DNA of 7,058 nt from Hyphomicrobiales bacterium (GTDB lineage: Bacteria > Pseudomonadota > Alphaproteobacteria > Rhizobiales > UBA4765), in the NCBI GenBank assembly GCA_027487195.1, contig JAIYEB010000376.1, positions 1 to 7,058 on the forward strand, in the 5' to 3' direction. The translations under genes were made by a program, and so were the position numbers. The notes below the pieces were generated by a model. The model was not told the origin of the DNA, made no database searches, and saw only the letters and a list, made by a program, of their open reading frames with translations. Within the stretch, counting starts at the first letter, position 1. Every line of letters starts with the position of its first letter. Shown here one piece after another: positions 5,354 through 7,058 of the stretch.

Positions 5354-5914
5354 ATGCACACCAGATCAACGATCAAAGCCCTCACTCTTGCTGCGGGCGT
5401 TGTCCTCTCCACACATGCTTTCGCCCAGCCAAGGCCAGCGGCACCAGCCGCGCCTGCAGGTCCGGTTGAGCTTGTGCGCTCGGGAGACTGGGCCGCGTAT
5501 TCGGTGACGGATGCGCAGCGCAACCGCTCCTGCTACGCGCTGGCCACCCCCCGCACGGCTGACCCCGCGGTTGGACCGCGTCGTGACCCGACCAACATGT
5601 TCATCACTGCTCGCCCGCGCCAGAACGTGCGCAACGAGATCTCCATCGTCATTGGCTATGTCTTCCAGCCCAACTCCGCCGCCAACATCGAAGTGGTCGC
5701 CTCGGCTGGCAATCAGCGCTTTGCCATGATCACGCGGGACCGGGCAGCCTGGGTGGAAAATCCGGCGCAGGAAACCCAGATGATTGCGGCCATGCGCGGC
5801 GGTCGCGAGCTCATCGTCCGTGGAACATCATCGCGCGGAACGGCCACCACGGACCGCTACTCGCTGACCGGTCTTGGTGCGGTGCTGGATCGCATCGCTG
5901 CCGAATGCAGGTAG
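5354..5914 (+). CDS. Secreted invasion-associated locus B (IalB) family protein
   Basis: Periplasmic protein of 186 residues. A Sec signal peptide is evident: MHTRSTIK, a hydrophobic core (LTLAAGVVL), then THAFA-Q with cleavage expected after Ala24. An Ala/Pro-rich linker (26-37) leads into the IalB domain, which starts VELVRSGDWAAYSV (38-51). Cys60 (RSCYA) and Cys185 (AECR) are the only cysteines of the mature protein and may form a disulphide. IalB was named for Bartonella erythrocyte invasion; members are widespread in free-living alphaproteobacteria, where the role is unknown, so no virulence should be assumed. The start at ATG 5354 is chosen because it places the signal peptide correctly; a GTG at 5306 would add 16 polar residues. 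The ribosome site is weak. It lies 87 bp after the TAXI-type gene, probably with its own promoter. Confidence 0.85.
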   Translation: MHTRSTIKALTLAAGVVLSTHAFAQPRPAAPAAPAGPVELVRSGDWAAYSVTDAQRNRSCYALATPRTADPAVGPRRDPTNMFITARPRQNVRNEISIVIGYVFQPNSAANIEVVASAGNQRFAMITRDRAAWVENPAQETQMIAAMRGGRELIVRGTSSRGTATTDRYSLTGLGAVLDRIAAECR

Positions 5915-5933
5915 CTGAAGCGCTGCGCTTCAG
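5915..5933. other. Hairpin between convergent genes
   Basis: CTGAAGCG-CTG-CGCTTCAG is a perfect 8-bp stem with a 3-nt loop, starting right after the TAG of the ialB-like gene. It lies in the 38-bp gap between convergent genes and reads the same on both strands. Neither side has a T-run directly following, so it is at best a weak bidirectional terminator or mRNA end stabiliser. Confidence 0.45.
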
Positions 5934-5952
5934 CCCCTTGAAAAGCGGCGCG

Positions 5953-6549
5953 TCAGTCGCCGTCGTAGCCTAGCTGCTTGGCCTTGGCTGACACGTAATC
6001 CATGATCGCCAGCACCAGTCCGGAAATGACGAAGGTGATATGGATGACCACGAGCCAGTAGATCTTGCTTGGGTCAACTTCTGACAGGTTCACAAACTGC
6101 TTCAGGAGCTGGATCGCGGAGATCGCCGCAATGGAGGCGATAAGCTTCAGCTTCAGGCCACCGAAATCGATCTTTCCAAGCCACTCGGGCCGGTCGGGAT
6201 GATTGTCGTTCTCCAGCTTGGAGACAAAATTCTCGTAGCCTGAATAGACGACAATGAGCACGAGGTTTGCAGCAAGAGAGATATCAATCAGCGAGAGAAT
6301 GAACAGGATCACGTCATCTGCCTTGGCCTTGTTCGACAAGGCTGCAGAGAACGTCTGAACCAGTTCCTTGGCGAACACGATCAGGAGCGCAAACAGCGCA
6401 ATGATCAACCCGATATAGATCGGAGCAAGCAACCACCGCGACAGGAACAACGTGGTCTCAACAGCGCGCTCAAGGCGCGCAGCTCGCGGATACTTTTCAG
6501 GCGCTTGCATCTTTGGCGTCTCGGGAGCGCTTATCTCGGGAGCGCTCAT
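5953..6549 (-). CDS. yqhA: YqhA / UPF0114 (TIGR00645) family inner-membrane protein
   Basis: Membrane protein of 198 residues. It follows E. coli YqhA closely as I recall that sequence: LSRWLLAPIYIGLIIAL (36-52), VILFILSLIDISLAANLVLI (80-99), the signature YSGYENFVSKLE (102-113), WLGKID (123-128), ASIAAISAIQLLK (138-150) and VVIHITFVISG (167-177). Four hydrophobic segments are visible at about 39-60, 80-101, 136-149 and 163-184. The biochemical function of the family is unknown. E. coli YqhA is about 164 residues; here an extra 25-30 residue N-terminus is Pro/Glu/Lys-rich and contains a duplicated SAPE motif. Its ATG (6549-6547) overlaps the TGA of the upstream acyltransferase-like gene, with AGGTAGGGAA just before, so the two are co-translated. 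That pairing is the only functional hint. Confidence 0.92.
   Translation of the reverse strand: MSAPEISAPETPKMQAPEKYPRAARLERAVETTLFLSRWLLAPIYIGLIIALFALLIVFAKELVQTFSAALSNKAKADDVILFILSLIDISLAANLVLIVVYSGYENFVSKLENDNHPDRPEWLGKIDFGGLKLKLIASIAAISAIQLLKQFVNLSEVDPSKIYWLVVIHITFVISGLVLAIMDYVSAKAKQLGYDGD
6519..6546 (-). repeat. In-frame 13-bp direct repeat at the 5' end of yqhA
   Basis: On the plus strand TCTCGGGAGCGCT occurs at 6519-6531 and 6534-6546, a 15-bp period. Being in frame it encodes SAPEI then SAPET (residues 2-11), with a degenerate third QAPEK nearby. It reflects a short tandem duplication in a probably disordered cytoplasmic tail. Confidence 0.75.
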
Positions 6550-7052
6550 TTCCCTACCTGCACATCAGGGCGACGGTTGAGCACTACGGCTGGGCCCAAC
6601 CTGCGTTGAAGTTCAGCAACGAGCTCGGCAACAGCTTCGGGCGCGCCTGCGCTCTCAAGCAGCCAGACATCAGGACCTGAGCGCCAATCCTCGGGGCTCA
6701 GATCAACCGTGCCGGGCTTGGAAAGCTTCGCCGACAGCTCGGCAGATGTCATCGCATAGGCAATGAGCGCCGCGGGGAACCGCTCGTCCTGACGATTGAC
6801 GACCTGACCCTTGCCAATGACAAACTGGCCGCGCGCGATCGCTGGGATATACCGCTTCTCGACGTCAACCAGAGACAGCCCACGATGGGCTGGCGAGCGC
6901 ATCAACACAGCGATGACTTCACCTAGCGCCGTCATGCGACGCAGAGCTGTGGCGCCGGTCGCGCGCACAGCCGGCGTCGGCGGCGCCGCGGGTTGAACGG
7001 CAGCTGGCCGCTCGACGGCGGGTTCGCTCTTCGTTTTCAGCTTCTTCGCCAT
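6546..7052 (-). CDS. HlyC-like toxin-activating lysine acyltransferase family protein (orphan)
   Basis: Predicted 168-residue cytoplasmic protein. Residues 43-168 line up with HlyC, which transfers a fatty acyl group from acyl-ACP to lysines of an RTX toxin. LGEVIAVLMRSPAHRGL (43-59) matches HlyC LGHVSWLWASSPLHRNW, so His56 equals catalytic His23. YIPAIARGQFVI (68-79) matches VLPAIRANQYAL, and PEDWRSGPDVWLLES (120-134) matches AEDWTSGDRKWFIDW. In that alignment HlyC catalytic Asp92 is Glu133 here. The protein ends at VGK, matching HlyC 'THVGK', and lacks the last 40 or so HlyC residues. A Lys/Ala/Pro-rich N-terminus (1-40) is extra. No RTX (GGxGxD repeat) protein or type I secretion gene is visible. 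It is coupled to yqhA by an ATGA overlap. Only 6 bases precede the ATG and contain no in-frame stop, so the start is provisional. Family assignment is from recalled HlyC sequence; activity and substrate are unknown. Confidence 0.8.
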   Translation of the reverse strand: MAKKLKTKSEPAVERPAAVQPAAPPTPAVRATGATALRRMTALGEVIAVLMRSPAHRGLSLVDVEKRYIPAIARGQFVIGKGQVVNRQDERFPAALIAYAMTSAELSAKLSKPGTVDLSPEDWRSGPDVWLLESAGAPEAVAELVAELQRRLGPAVVLNRRPDVQVGK

Positions 7053-7058
7053 GCGTGA

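Noticed and set aside
1..7058. Mobile element, CRISPR array, tRNA/rRNA, phage or toxin-antitoxin genes
   Set aside because: No transposase or integrase motifs, no regularly spaced repeats, no tRNA-like cloverleaf and no compositional break were seen on either strand.

Overview
The window reads as chromosomal DNA of a GC-rich alphaproteobacterium. The evidence is the gene set (glycolate-oxidase-type glcD/glcE, an alphaproteobacterial-style Bax-inhibitor-1/YccA protein, an IalB-family periplasmic protein, a membrane-anchored TAXI protein) and codons that mostly end in G or C. I cannot fix the order or genus. There is no transposase, integrase, tRNA, rRNA or CRISPR array, and base composition looks even throughout. 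It looks like ordinary core-type chromosome with one uncommon locus at the right end.

Layout. Bases 1-1708 (minus strand) carry the start of glcE and a complete glcD-like FAD-linked oxidase. They overlap by ATGA and form the start of a 2-hydroxyacid (glycolate) oxidase operon that continues past the left edge. A LysR-family regulator (1824-2771, plus) is transcribed divergently from glcD across a 115-bp gap and probably controls it. A repeat- and hairpin-rich 206-bp intergenic stretch follows, holding a candidate promoter and a ribosome binding site inside a small hairpin. It leads to a seven-helix BI-1/YccA gene (2978-3763) that ends in a very strong intrinsic terminator (3788-3819).

Next on the plus strand are a TAXI-type solute-binding protein with two membrane anchors and a cytoplasmic tail (best start TTG 3914, to 5266) and a secreted IalB-family protein (5354-5914). 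A candidate promoter overlapping an 18-bp inverted repeat precedes the latter. These converge on a two-gene minus-strand operon: a HlyC-like lysine acyltransferase (6546-7052) translationally coupled by ATGA to a YqhA/UPF0114 membrane protein (5953-6549).

How they may work together. GlcD and GlcE would form the flavin part of a glycolate/lactate oxidase, with LysR as its switch. BI-1, TAXI protein, IalB and YqhA are all envelope proteins but show no common pathway. The most interesting locus is the acyltransferase-yqhA pair. The acyltransferase keeps the HlyC His motif and the EDW-SG-W block, has Glu where HlyC has catalytic Asp92, and stops about 40 residues early relative to HlyC. No RTX toxin gene is visible, so its substrate is unknown.
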